DNA of 5,545 bases, taken from assembly GCA_947464585.1 (NCBI GenBank), contig CANHYS010000191.1, positions 1 to 5,545 of the forward strand. Reading direction: 5' to 3'. The stretch is from Planctomycetaceae bacterium (GTDB lineage Bacteria > Planctomycetota > Planctomycetia > Pirellulales > UBA1268). Position 1 is the stretch's first letter; every line of letters starts with the position of its first letter. The position numbers and the translations under genes are program-made. A model generated the notes under the pieces. The model ran no database searches. It was not told the DNA's origin and saw nothing but the letters and a program-made list of their open reading frames with translations. Shown one piece after another: positions 5,519-5,545 of the stretch.

Positions 5519-5545
5519 GGAGCATGCAAGAGTCGACGGTTCGGG

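Noticed and set aside
5524..5545. Possible start of a further gene (ATG at 5524)
   Set aside because: AGGGAG is only one base from this ATG and just seven codons remain in the window, too little to support a call.

Overview
The window is GC-rich (about 65% by eye) with strong G/C preference at third codon positions. It most likely comes from a planctomycete, probably Pirellulales-like. The main clue is the first gene, the C-terminal end of a DUF1553 (PSD1) protein, a family hugely expanded in Planctomycetes and close relatives. The taxonomic call is an inference from gene content, not a database match. All real genes read on the + strand.

Layout: (1) 1-603, the 3' end of a DUF1549/DUF1553-type protein, 5' end outside the window. 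(2) 604-958, a 355-base non-coding stretch with a hairpin just after the stop codon, short repeats, a textbook intrinsic terminator at 858-885, and a possible minus-strand remnant of a PEP-CTERM-like tail. (3) 959-1588, a Nudix-type hydrolase with a non-canonical Nudix box. (4) 1586-1674, a compact 89-bp element made of two 26-bp inverted arms with a single G/T mismatch, wedged exactly between the Nudix stop codon and the next start. (5) 1685-2935, a NifS/IscS-type cysteine desulfurase. (6) 3066-3398, an A-type Fe-S carrier (IscA/ErpA/HesB). (7) 3480-4754, a CbiE-CbiT fusion (CobL type) for cobalamin synthesis. (8) 4790-5518, a PIG-L/LmbE deacetylase that resembles BshB1.

How the genes fit together: the desulfurase mobilises sulfur from cysteine and the A-type carrier delivers Fe-S clusters, so this pair is a minimal Fe-S assembly module. 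It is followed on the same strand by a corrin-ring methyltransferase/decarboxylase and by a deacetylase of the type used to make the thiol bacillithiol. The last two genes are 35 bases apart and probably co-transcribed. Gaps of 130 and 81 bases separate the desulfurase, carrier and CobL genes; a fair promoter lies ahead of the carrier gene.

The genes themselves belong to known families. The item least explained by ordinary gene annotation is the 89-bp inverted-repeat element at 1586-1674, which looks like a REP/MITE-type mobile palindrome. No tRNA, rRNA, CRISPR array or complete insertion sequence is visible.
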